From JAWCQZ01 sp964486625 (GTDB taxonomy: Archaea > Halobacteriota > Syntropharchaeia > JACQPP01): 5,774 nucleotides of DNA. The first letter of the stretch is position 1. Each line of letters begins with the position of its first letter. This document shows, one piece after another, positions 1-4,212 of the stretch. Where the stretch lies: contig CAZANW010000092.1 of assembly GCA_964486625.1 (NCBI GenBank), forward strand, positions 1 through 5,774, read 5' to 3'. Position numbers and translations under genes: made by a program. Under the pieces are notes generated by a model, which saw only the letters and a program-made list of their open reading frames with translations, had not been told where the DNA came from and searched no databases.

Positions 1-151
1 CTCGCGCGCGCTCGGCGGCACACGCATCCGCAGGAGGCGTGTGTTTGCGACGAAGTCGCAAGGCCCCGGCCTCGCTCGCTGCTGCCGGCGGAGGGTGGAT
101 TTGAAAAGCGGTCGTTGCAAGCGCAAGGGCCGCAGCGCGAAGATGCGCGTA

Positions 152-204
152 GGCGGCAGTATTGTGGTGAGGGCGAGCATCGCGAGCCCTCACCACATGC
201 CGCC
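152..204. repeat. Long imperfect inverted repeat (hairpin)
   Basis: An 11-bp perfect stem (164-174 with 186-196) is extended by a 7-bp outer stem (152-158 with 198-204) across a 5-nt/1-nt internal loop. Inside the stem the opposed bases are GA/GA (175-176 against 184-185), which would form tandem sheared G.A pairs. Two further G-C pairs (177-178 with 182-183) then close a three-base loop. This is the strongest hairpin in the 1-260 region. Confidence 0.6.
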
Positions 205-213
205 GACGAGCGA

Positions 214-234
214 GGGGCGAGCGCAGCGAGCCCC
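214..234. repeat. Second hairpin of the same design
   Basis: A GGGGC/GCCCC stem (214-218 with 230-234) is followed by opposed GA/GA (219-220 against 228-229), then GC/GC (221-222 with 226-227) closing a GCA triloop. The inner core reads GCGCAGC, matching the d(GCGNAGC) mini-hairpin class known for unusual stability. It repeats the architecture of the larger hairpin ten bases upstream. Confidence 0.5.
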
Positions 235-287
235 GAGCGAGTAGCGCATCGAGCGCGCGGCCCGTCGAGTAGCCACAAACGACCCTT

Positions 288-330
288 CCAGAGGCATGAC
301 TCCAGATGCTTGTCCCATGGTGGCCTCTGG
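288..330. promoter_or_regulatory. Inverted repeat upstream of first gene
   Basis: CCAGAGGC (288-295) and GCCTCTGG (323-330) are perfect 8-bp complements separated by 27 nt. The repeat lies just upstream of the TATA-like element at 341-348, so it could be a dyad operator for the gene at 385. Alternatively it is the terminal hairpin of a transcript from the left that ends at the six-T run at 358-363. The sequence alone does not separate these. Confidence 0.4.
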
Positions 331-340
331 TCCGTCCCTG

Positions 341-348
341 AGATAATC
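341..348 (+). promoter_or_regulatory. Possible TATA box for gene at 385
   Basis: AGATAATC is one of the few AT-rich octamers in this region. Its centre is about 40 nt before the ATG, so initiation near 371 would leave a leader of about 14 nt. That leader contains a GGTGG-type ribosome-binding sequence (376-381). This is a weak consensus match; the support is positional. Confidence 0.35.
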
Positions 349-384
349 CCCGCGTCCTTTTTTGCTTGAGACGCATGGTGGTAG

Positions 385-798
385 ATGGGGCTCCTCAGGT
401 TCTGCGCCGTCGCCGCCGGCCTCGGCCTCGCCGTCGAGGGCACTGCCAAGGCCCTGAAGTTGTGGGAGTTCGACCCGGAGGTCCGGGAAGTGGAGACCCC
501 CCTGGGGCCGGTCCGCTTCAAGTGGGACTGGAGGACCCAGGCGCTCCTATTCTGGGGAGGCGTTTACGGCCCCCTCGCATGGTCGGCCCGCCACCTCCCG
601 CGGGGCGCCCAGAGGAGCCTCAGTTCCATCCCGGGCGGGCTGGCCGAGCGGGTGAACGAGGAGGTCAAACTCTGGACCTTTCCCACCGCGAACGGGGAGT
701 TCCTCGGGCTGCCGAAGCCCTGGGGACGCCTCCTCCTCACGGCACTGTGGGGCGAGGTGGTGCCCGCGGTGGTGCTCATCGGGCGGCTTCTGCCGTAA
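385..798 (+). CDS. Small three-helix membrane protein, unknown function
   Basis: This encodes 137 residues. I do not recognise the family. Three hydrophobic stretches are visible: residues about 3-24 (Ala/Gly/Leu-rich, possibly a signal anchor), 52-68 (aromatic, with FWGG and a following YGP turn) and 115-136 at the extreme C-terminus. Between the first two lies an acidic and Trp-rich segment (27-50), and between the last two a polar loop (69-112). The start is constrained because an in-frame TAG lies immediately before the ATG, and GGTGG four to five bases upstream can serve as ribosome-binding site. Third codon positions are overwhelmingly G or C, which favours this frame over the overlapping one starting at 366. 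It stands first in a run of three same-strand genes and ends 31 nt before the next. A role as integral membrane protein is inferred from hydrophobicity only. Confidence 0.7.
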   Translation: MGLLRFCAVAAGLGLAVEGTAKALKLWEFDPEVREVETPLGPVRFKWDWRTQALLFWGGVYGPLAWSARHLPRGAQRSLSSIPGGLAERVNEEVKLWTFPTANGEFLGLPKPWGRLLLTALWGEVVPAVVLIGRLLP

Positions 799-829
799 TC
801 CAAAAGAGCTGCGCGGCGAACTCTTCAGG

Positions 830-1192
830 ATGAAGTGCTCCGAGTGCGGCTGCGAGATAGAGGCCGTCCGCGCCGGCCACCACGTCTACTGCGACCACCT
901 CTGCTGCGGGCCGTTCGGGGCCGCCCTGGGTTCGGCCGACGACCACCTGGCCCGCGCGGCGATTCATCAGAGGTTCGGGCGGCTGAGGGAGGCCATCGGG
1001 GAGGCAAAGCAAGCCGTCTATGCGGACCCCAAACTGGGGCGCGCCCACTCCTCCCTCGCGCTGCTCGCCATGGATGCCAGGGAATACGACCTCGCCTGGA
1101 TGGCCGCCCGGGAGGCGGAGAGACTCGGCCACCCGAAGGCCGGGCCCCTCATCGAGCGGTTGCGGAAGGCGGCCCCCGAGCCGAAATCGTGA
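830..1192 (+). CDS. Zinc-finger N-terminus plus TPR-like protein
   Basis: This encodes 120 residues. The N-terminus has a dense Cys/His cluster: C3, C6, C8, H17, H18, C21, H23, C25 and C26. The arrangement CxxC then 14 residues then CxxxC is that of a small zinc ribbon or zinc finger. From about residue 37 the chain becomes two helical hairpins of TPR type (about 37-70 and 71-103). They show the Gly-Arg, EAI and DPxxGRA spacing seen between TPR helices. TPR modules bind other proteins, so this is probably a cytoplasmic adaptor whose metal site is structural; no catalytic motif is seen. The ATG at 830 directly precedes the Cys motif, with AGGA just before it as a poor ribosome-binding site. 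The gene overlaps the start of the HEAT-repeat gene by four bases (GTGA), implying coupled translation and possibly a shared complex. The specific partner is unknown. Confidence 0.8.
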   Translation: MKCSECGCEIEAVRAGHHVYCDHLCCGPFGAALGSADDHLARAAIHQRFGRLREAIGEAKQAVYADPKLGRAHSSLALLAMDAREYDLAWMAAREAERLGHPKAGPLIERLRKAAPEPKS

Positions 1193-1662
1193 GCGGCACG
1201 GCAATCGAGATGATTCTCCGGGGACTCCGAGACTCCGACCCGAAAATCCGCGAGAAGGCCGCCGAGGAGGCGAGCAAGGCCAAGGACCCGCGGCTCGTCG
1301 AGCCGCTCCTGGCGCTTCTGAAGGACCGGTTCCCCGCGGTCCGCCGGTGGGCCGTGGCCGCCCTCGGGACCCAGGAGGACCCCCGGGCCGTGGAGCCCCT
1401 GATGGCGGTCCTCCGGGACCCGAGCGCTGCGGTCCGCATCTGGGCCGCCGACGTTCTGGGGGAGATGGCCAACTCCCGCGCCCTGCCGGCGCTCATCGAA
1501 GGGCTGAAGGATTCAAGCGACCAAGTCCGGTGGCTCTGCGCGAGGGCCCTGGGGGAGATGGGGGGCCCCCGGGCGCGGGAGCCCTTGGAGGCGCTGGGGT
1601 CGGACCCCGACTTCAGGGTCCGGGCCGAGGCCCGCCTTGCCCTCGCGAAACTCGGAAAGTGA
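1189..1662 (+). CDS. HEAT-repeat protein (PBS-lyase HEAT-like)
   Basis: This encodes 157 residues built almost wholly of helical repeats with a strict 31-residue period. The units are about 5-32, 33-63, 64-94, 95-125 and 126-157. Each unit has the pattern DPR-hydrophobic-EPL-LL-D (helix A), then VR-A-AL-GE (helix B), typical of the PBS-lyase HEAT-like family. Such proteins form curved scaffolds that bind proteins; some act with phycobilin lyases, but nothing here suggests pigment chemistry. No signal peptide or enzyme motif is present. I chose GTG at 1189 because it overlaps the TGA of the preceding gene as GTGA, a usual coupling arrangement. ATG at 1210, just before the first repeat's core, is the alternative. 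The longer open frame reaching back to 835 overlaps the zinc-finger gene and is low-complexity Arg/Pro/Gly sequence, so I discarded it. Confidence 0.88.
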   Translation: MSGTAIEMILRGLRDSDPKIREKAAEEASKAKDPRLVEPLLALLKDRFPAVRRWAVAALGTQEDPRAVEPLMAVLRDPSAAVRIWAADVLGEMANSRALPALIEGLKDSSDQVRWLCARALGEMGGPRAREPLEALGSDPDFRVRAEARLALAKLGK

Positions 1663-1677
1663 TTCGGCTCGGATAGC

Positions 1678-1719
1678 GATTCGTCGTCGGCCGCCGAAGA
1701 ATCTGTCCGAGAAACTCGG
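1678..1719 (+). terminator. Pair of small hairpins after HEAT gene
   Basis: GATTC/GAATC (1678-1682 with 1699-1703) encloses TCGG/CCGA (1687-1690 with 1694-1697). Four bases later CCGAG/CTCGG (1707-1711 with 1715-1719) closes an AAA loop. Their position 16-57 nt after the HEAT stop fits a 3' end for the upstream transcript. However, no T-tract follows, and archaeal termination usually needs one, so this assignment is weak. Confidence 0.25.
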
Positions 1720-1730
1720 TGCACGACCGA

Positions 1731-1743
1731 AACCTTCAAATTC
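1731..1743 (+). promoter_or_regulatory. Possible BRE/TATA element for small-gene pair
   Basis: The AT-rich stretch CTTCAAATTC (1734-1743) follows CGAAAC, which resembles a TFB-recognition element. Initiation about 26 nt downstream, near 1765, would start transcription just before the long hairpin at 1776-1850. It would give a leader of about 110 nt for the gene at 1874. Support is compositional and positional. Confidence 0.35.
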
Positions 1744-1775
1744 AGGCTCCTCGCCCTCTTCTACGTCCCTGTGTG

Positions 1776-1850
1776 GACGGGGAGGTCTGGTTGAGGGGCT
1801 ACGGCTCCCGCCGGGACGGGAGTCCGTGAGCCTGCTCCACCCCCTCCGTC
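1776..1850 (+). promoter_or_regulatory. 75-nt rod-like leader hairpin
   Basis: The segment folds into one long hairpin of about 30 pairs. Paired blocks are 1776-1782/1844-1850, 1784-1785/1842-1843, 1789-1791/1839-1841, 1793-1795/1835-1837, 1796-1800/1829-1833, 1801-1804/1824-1827 and 1805-1810/1817-1822, with a CCGGGA loop. Interruptions are small bulges and one mismatch. The base of the stem lies only 10 nt before the Shine-Dalgarno of the gene at 1874. It could therefore control translation of the small-gene pair, bind a protein, or be a processing site. It matches no riboswitch class I recognise. It is not a typical terminator because no T-tract follows. Confidence 0.5.
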
Positions 1851-1860
1851 GCATGGGGCG

Positions 1861-1868
1861 GGAGGTGA
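1861..1868 (+). promoter_or_regulatory. Strong Shine-Dalgarno
   Basis: GGAGGTGA is a near-perfect complement to the archaeal 16S rRNA tail and sits 5 nt before ATG 1874. It decides this start over the in-frame ATG at 1853 and over the longer open frame beginning at 1637. It is the only strong ribosome-binding site in the window. Confidence 0.85.
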
Positions 1869-1873
1869 GCGAA

Positions 1874-2059
1874 ATGGCGAGCAAGAAGAAAGCGAACGGA
1901 AGGGCTGACAGACCCGCCGTGGCCGATGTTCTGGACCGAGTCCAGGGCAAGGAATCCGCCCTCGAACTCGACTTCGAGAAGGTGGGCCTCAAGTTCGGCC
2001 GCGACCAGTGGCTCCAGGCCACCGGCACGGTCCGGCTGAGCGCCGTGCTCCTGCGCTGA
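1874..2059 (+). CDS. Small protein, unknown (paired paralogue 1)
   Basis: This encodes 61 residues and I do not recognise the family. The N-terminus is basic (K4-K6, R10, R13). A predicted amphipathic helix follows (about 14-25, with VADVLDRV). Two alternating hydrophobic segments then look like beta strands: 29-41 (LELDFEKVGLKF) and 46-60 (ending G-T-V-R-L-S-A-V-L-L). No Cys, signal peptide or membrane segment is present. The start rests on the GGAGGTGA site five bases upstream. The next gene starts 15 nt after the stop and encodes a protein with the same helix-strand-strand plan, so the two were probably duplicated and may form a complex. Helix then beta-beta is also the opening of gas-vesicle GvpA/GvpJ-type proteins, but the conserved family residues are not evident, so I do not assign it. 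Confidence 0.7.
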   Translation: MASKKKANGRADRPAVADVLDRVQGKESALELDFEKVGLKFGRDQWLQATGTVRLSAVLLR

Positions 2060-2069
2060 GGGGCGCCCC
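2060..2069 (+). repeat. GGGGCGCCCC palindrome between small genes
   Basis: This perfect 10-bp palindrome begins at the base after the TGA and ends five bases before the next ATG. It occupies the place where a ribosome-binding site would be expected. As DNA it is a possible protein site. As RNA its loop would be too small for a full hairpin. Confidence 0.35.
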
Positions 2070-2074
2070 GCACG

Positions 2075-2269
2075 ATGGTGTTGGACCCGCTTCAGGCGGT
2101 CCTTCCCCTCCTTTCCGACTTGGCGAGGTTCCGCGAGGAGCCCGGAGGGCTCGCTGTCGACCTCAAGGGCCTCGACCTTGAGTGGGAGGGCCGCCATCTC
2201 CGCTTCTTCGGCGGCCAAGTCCGGGTGACGGCGGAGCCCCATGCCCGGCCTTTGGCCCGCCCATTTTGA
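2075..2269 (+). CDS. Small protein, unknown (paired paralogue 2)
   Basis: This encodes 64 residues of unrecognised family. The N-terminal half is a hydrophobic helix (about 3-20, LDPLQAVLPLLSDLARF). A Gly-Gly turn and two predicted strands follow (26-38 and 40-53), then a Pro/Arg/His tail (54-64). Residues 26-53 align without gaps to residues 30-57 of the preceding product. Seven of 28 positions are identical, including Asp29, Leu35, Gly47, Val49, Arg50 and Ala53, and the hydrophobic alternation matches elsewhere. The gene follows its neighbour by 15 nt on the same strand, probably as one transcript. There is no strong Shine-Dalgarno, so translation may be coupled. Codon third positions are GC-rich, supporting a real gene. 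Function is unknown; a heteromeric partner of the preceding protein is an inference. Confidence 0.6.
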   Translation: MVLDPLQAVLPLLSDLARFREEPGGLAVDLKGLDLEWEGRHLRFFGGQVRVTAEPHARPLARPF

Positions 2270-2288
2270 GTTTTGCACTTTTCAATTT
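2264..2288 (+). terminator. T-rich terminator after small-gene pair
   Basis: Three short T-tracts (2264-2267, 2271-2274, 2278-2282), followed by a further TTT (2286-2288), lie at and just after the TGA. They sit inside the only AT-rich patch of this part of the window. Archaeal RNA polymerase ends at such U-tracts without needing a hairpin. The tracts read as T only on the plus strand, so they serve the small genes rather than the convergent hydrolase gene. Confidence 0.55.
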
Positions 2289-2303
2289 GCAATGCTATTT
2301 GCA
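2285..2303. repeat. Short direct repeat ATTTGCA
   Basis: ATTTGCA occurs at 2285-2291 and again at 2297-2303, a 12-bp period. It spans the gap between the convergent genes and the hydrolase stop codon (2295-2297, minus strand). It may be chance in AT-rich sequence. Confidence 0.3.
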
Positions 2304-4001
2304 TCTCCAGAGAACGATTCCCGCCCCGATCGCCAGGACCAGCCCGCCGCCCGGCAGGACTAGGACGAGCCCCTTGCTCAGCAGGTCAATCGCGACCATT
2401 CCGGCGAGGAGCAGCGCGGGCCCCCCGACCGCCAGCAGGGCAGCCCACCTCCGGCGGCGCCACGCCAGGAGCGGAACCAGGAGCACGAGCGCCAGCGCGA
2501 GGTAAGGGAGCCACGTGGGGAGGAGATGGTCGAACTGGCGCAACTCCTGCCAGAGGGAGACCCGGACCCGGCCGGAGAACTCGAGGACGGGCAGGAGGCT
2601 CGCGGCGACGAAGAGGATTCCCGCCGCCAACCGGATGGCGCCCGCGGGGTTCGACTTCAGCGCCTCGCGGATGCGGCTCCGGAAGCGGAATACTTGGAAC
2701 GCCACCGCCGCGGCGAGGGCCGCGACGAGCCCCTGGGAGAGCGGCGAGGCGGGAATCCGCACGGGGGTGGTCGAGGAGACCTGGAGCCCCTGCTCCATCG
2801 CGCCCACGATGACCGACTGCCCCGTGAGGCCCCGCGGGACCTCCCCTTCCCAGGTCCCGTCCGGGGCGCGGGTCAGGTTCTGCAACGCCCACCGGGAGCC
2901 CGGCAGGTCGTCCCTCCATGCCACCCGGACCCTTTCGGCTCCGGGGGCGGTCGCCGTGACGCGCGCTCCGCCGATGGAGAGGGGCTCGACGCGGGCCGTG
3001 ACCCGGGGCAGCGGGGTGCCGTTCCTGACCTGCTGCTCCAGGAAAAGGTAGGCGGAAAGGTTCCAGTCCTCCTCCCCCGCGTGGCCCGCGTTGGGGAGGA
3101 GGTCAATCGCCCTGGGCCCCGCGAGGGCCTCGTAGGTCTTGACGGCCCCGGGCAGCGGGAAGAACTCGTCGTCGGTCCCGATGAGCATGAGGGTCGGGAC
3201 CCGGATGAGGGGAGCGTATCCGAGGACGTCGTAGGAGGAGAGGAGGACCACCGACTCGGGGGCGTTCGCGTTGACGCGCCCCGGGGCGATGAAGTTGGCC
3301 GCGCCCCCCGACCGGATGGCGCCAATGAAATCGCCGCTGGCCACCACGGGGACCGCCGCCTTCACCCGCGGGTCGAGGGCCGTCGTGAGGAAGGTGGTGA
3401 TGCCCCCCTGGCTGCCGCCGAGGAATGCGAGGCGGTCCTTGTCCACTTCCGGAAGGGTTTCGAGGACCGACAGAGCCCGCCGGGCCGCCATGATGTTGCG
3501 GGCGAGCCAGGAGTCCTGCGGGCCGGTCTCGATGCGGGCGAAGTTGGACTGGTTGTTCCGGGGGCCGGTGGAGTTCCCCTGGCCCGGGGCGGAGTATGCG
3601 AGGGTCGCGTAGCCCAAGCGGGCCAGGTCCCGGGCGAAGGGGGCCATCGAGTCGGCCTTGTCGCCGAATCCGTGGGCGAGGACGACTCCGGGGAGCCTCT
3701 TCGCGCCCACCGGGTAGTAGAGGTAGGCGTGGATTCGAATCTCCTCCCCCTTCCAGGTCTCGCTGAAGTAGGTGAGTTGGGTCTCCACGAGGCTGTCGGC
3801 CGCGGGGACCCCGCGGAGGGAACCCTCGAACGAGAGATTGCGGACGCCCGTGACGTTCACCTGCAGGGGGGCGTCGAAGCCTGTGAAGTTCCACCAGGTC
3901 GTGTTGAAGGCGTAGGTCGGGGCCGGGATGGGGGGGGAGAGGGGGACGGCGGCGAGGGTGAAGGGGAGGAGGAGCAGCAGCAACGACCGGCGGCCCTTCA
4001 T
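2295..4001 (-). CDS. Exported alpha/beta hydrolase with C-terminal 5-helix membrane domain
   Basis: This encodes 568 residues. Residues 1-20 form a signal peptide (KGRR then a Leu-rich core), so the catalytic part lies outside the cell. The alpha/beta hydrolase domain spans about 70-325. It has the oxyanion segment H110-G-F, the nucleophile elbow GGSQGG with Ser197, the acid in GTDDEF (Asp278 or Asp277) and His307 in NAGH. This complete triad belongs to the dienelactone hydrolase, acetyl-xylan esterase and S9-peptidase-like group; the substrate, ester or peptide, cannot be read from sequence. Residues about 330-415 resemble a beta-sandwich domain. Five hydrophobic helices follow (about 421-438, 455-473, 497-513, 517-538, 545-565) and tether the enzyme to the membrane. 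Nine N-x-S/T sequons fit archaeal glycosylation. ATG 4001 was chosen because it opens the signal peptide and lies about 26 nt from a TATA box. The open frame upstream to 4355 crosses that promoter and the divergent gene. Confidence 0.92.
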   Translation of the reverse strand: MKGRRSLLLLLLPFTLAAVPLSPPIPAPTYAFNTTWWNFTGFDAPLQVNVTGVRNLSFEGSLRGVPAADSLVETQLTYFSETWKGEEIRIHAYLYYPVGAKRLPGVVLAHGFGDKADSMAPFARDLARLGYATLAYSAPGQGNSTGPRNNQSNFARIETGPQDSWLARNIMAARRALSVLETLPEVDKDRLAFLGGSQGGITTFLTTALDPRVKAAVPVVASGDFIGAIRSGGAANFIAPGRVNANAPESVVLLSSYDVLGYAPLIRVPTLMLIGTDDEFFPLPGAVKTYEALAGPRAIDLLPNAGHAGEEDWNLSAYLFLEQQVRNGTPLPRVTARVEPLSIGGARVTATAPGAERVRVAWRDDLPGSRWALQNLTRAPDGTWEGEVPRGLTGQSVIVGAMEQGLQVSSTTPVRIPASPLSQGLVAALAAAVAFQVFRFRSRIREALKSNPAGAIRLAAGILFVAASLLPVLEFSGRVRVSLWQELRQFDHLLPTWLPYLALALVLLVPLLAWRRRRWAALLAVGGPALLLAGMVAIDLLSKGLVLVLPGGGLVLAIGAGIVLWRCK

Positions 4002-4022
4002 GGAGGGGCATCGGGGGATGGC

Positions 4023-4030
4023 CTCATAAA
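4023..4030 (-). promoter_or_regulatory. TATA box of hydrolase gene (leaderless)
   Basis: Read on the minus strand this is TTTATGAG, close to the archaeal TTTAWA consensus. Its centre is about 26 nt before the hydrolase ATG, so transcription should start at or within a few bases of the start codon. There is no Shine-Dalgarno before that ATG, as expected for a leaderless mRNA. Confidence 0.6.
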
Positions 4031-4068
4031 CCCAAGGCCCACGCGGCTTCCCGTTTGGCCATTCCAAT

Positions 4069-4078
4069 GAGGGCCCTC
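4069..4078. repeat. GAGGGCCCTC palindrome
   Basis: This perfect 10-bp palindrome lies 39 bp behind the hydrolase TATA box in the divergent region. The placement suits a regulator site affecting the minus-strand promoter. A single GC-rich palindrome of this length may be chance. Confidence 0.3.
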
Positions 4079-4177
4079 GAAAGGCCGAAAAACTGTCAAG
4101 CGACCGAGTTACCTCGAAGAATCGGTATCCGTAGCTAGGAATCAAAACCCGAGCGTCCCTCACTTCCCGACCACATG

Positions 4178-4187
4178 TGAATATCCG
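4178..4187 (+). promoter_or_regulatory. Possible TATA box of surface-protein gene
   Basis: TGAATATC (4178-4185) is the last AT-rich element before a run of Cs. Its centre is about 30 nt upstream of ATG 4213, so transcription would begin within a few bases of the start codon, giving a nearly leaderless mRNA. The only ribosome-binding candidate is AGG directly before the ATG. Confidence 0.45.
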
Positions 4188-4212
4188 CCCCCCCCCGCCC
4201 TTTTCACGTAGG

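Larger units (their letters stand above)
1..260. ncRNA. Gene-free hairpin-rich region, candidate structured RNA
   Basis: No convincing protein is encoded here; the open frames are Arg/Gly/Ser-rich shadows of low-complexity GC sequence. Consecutive hairpins can be drawn: 19-25 with 37-43 (inner 27-29/33-35), 45-51 with 55-61, 108-113 plus 115-118 with 123-126 plus 128-133, 135-138 with 145-148, 152-158 plus 164-174 with 186-196 plus 198-204, and 214-218 with 230-234. A 10-bp perfect complement, 5-14 with 250-259, could close the whole set into a multibranched fold. No conserved signature of RNase P RNA, SRP RNA or rRNA was recognised. Repetitive GC-rich sequence folds easily by chance, and the 5' boundary may lie outside the window. 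It could equally be intergenic stem-loop repeats acting at the DNA level. The strand is undetermined. Confidence 0.3.
4002..4212. promoter_or_regulatory. Divergent intergenic promoter region
   Basis: These 211 bp separate two outward-facing genes for exported proteins. The region carries a TATA box for each direction near its ends and a central part (about 4080-4150) of lower GC than the flanks. It also holds a perfect 10-bp palindrome, GAGGGCCCTC (4069-4078), which could be a shared operator, and a nine-C run (4188-4196). No RNA gene or small ORF is convincing here. Confidence 0.6.

Noticed and set aside
1..330. RNase P RNA, SRP RNA, rRNA or tRNA in the hairpin region
   Set aside because: I looked for conserved core motifs such as the RNase P GAGGAAAGUC and ACAGAA elements, the SRP GGAAGG/GCAGC loop and tRNA T-arm signatures, and found none.
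41..369. Two overlapping plus-strand open frames in the hairpin region
   Set aside because: Their products are low-complexity Arg/Gly/Ser sequence with no domain. They read straight through the inverted repeats, have no ribosome-binding site, and two frames are open at once, as in GC-rich non-coding DNA.
835..1188. N-terminal extension of the HEAT-repeat frame
   Set aside because: It overlaps the zinc-finger/TPR gene in another frame and is Arg/Pro/Gly-rich. The HEAT units begin only after 1189, where GTG overlaps the previous stop.
1771..1850. tRNA-like gene in the leader
   Set aside because: The length is tRNA-like, but the fold is a single long rod. There is no T-arm GTTCRA and no anticodon arm arrangement.
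1776..1850. Intrinsic terminator
   Set aside because: The hairpin is not followed by a T-tract, and a ribosome-binding site and gene follow within 25 nt.
1637..1873. Upstream extension of the 61-residue gene
   Set aside because: It would overlap the HEAT gene end and run through the leader hairpin with low-complexity Ser/Arg/Pro sequence. The strong SD at 1861-1868 points to ATG 1874.
1513..2278. Minus-strand open frames opposite the small genes
   Set aside because: They are Gln/His/Arg/Pro-rich antisense products with no recognisable domain. The plus strand has the ribosome-binding site, the T-tract end and the paralogue match.
2526..4070. 514-codon plus-strand open frame opposite the hydrolase
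   Set aside because: Its product is Gly/Glu/Arg-rich without domains, a mirror of GC-biased third positions. The minus strand encodes a complete hydrolase triad, signal peptide and membrane helices.
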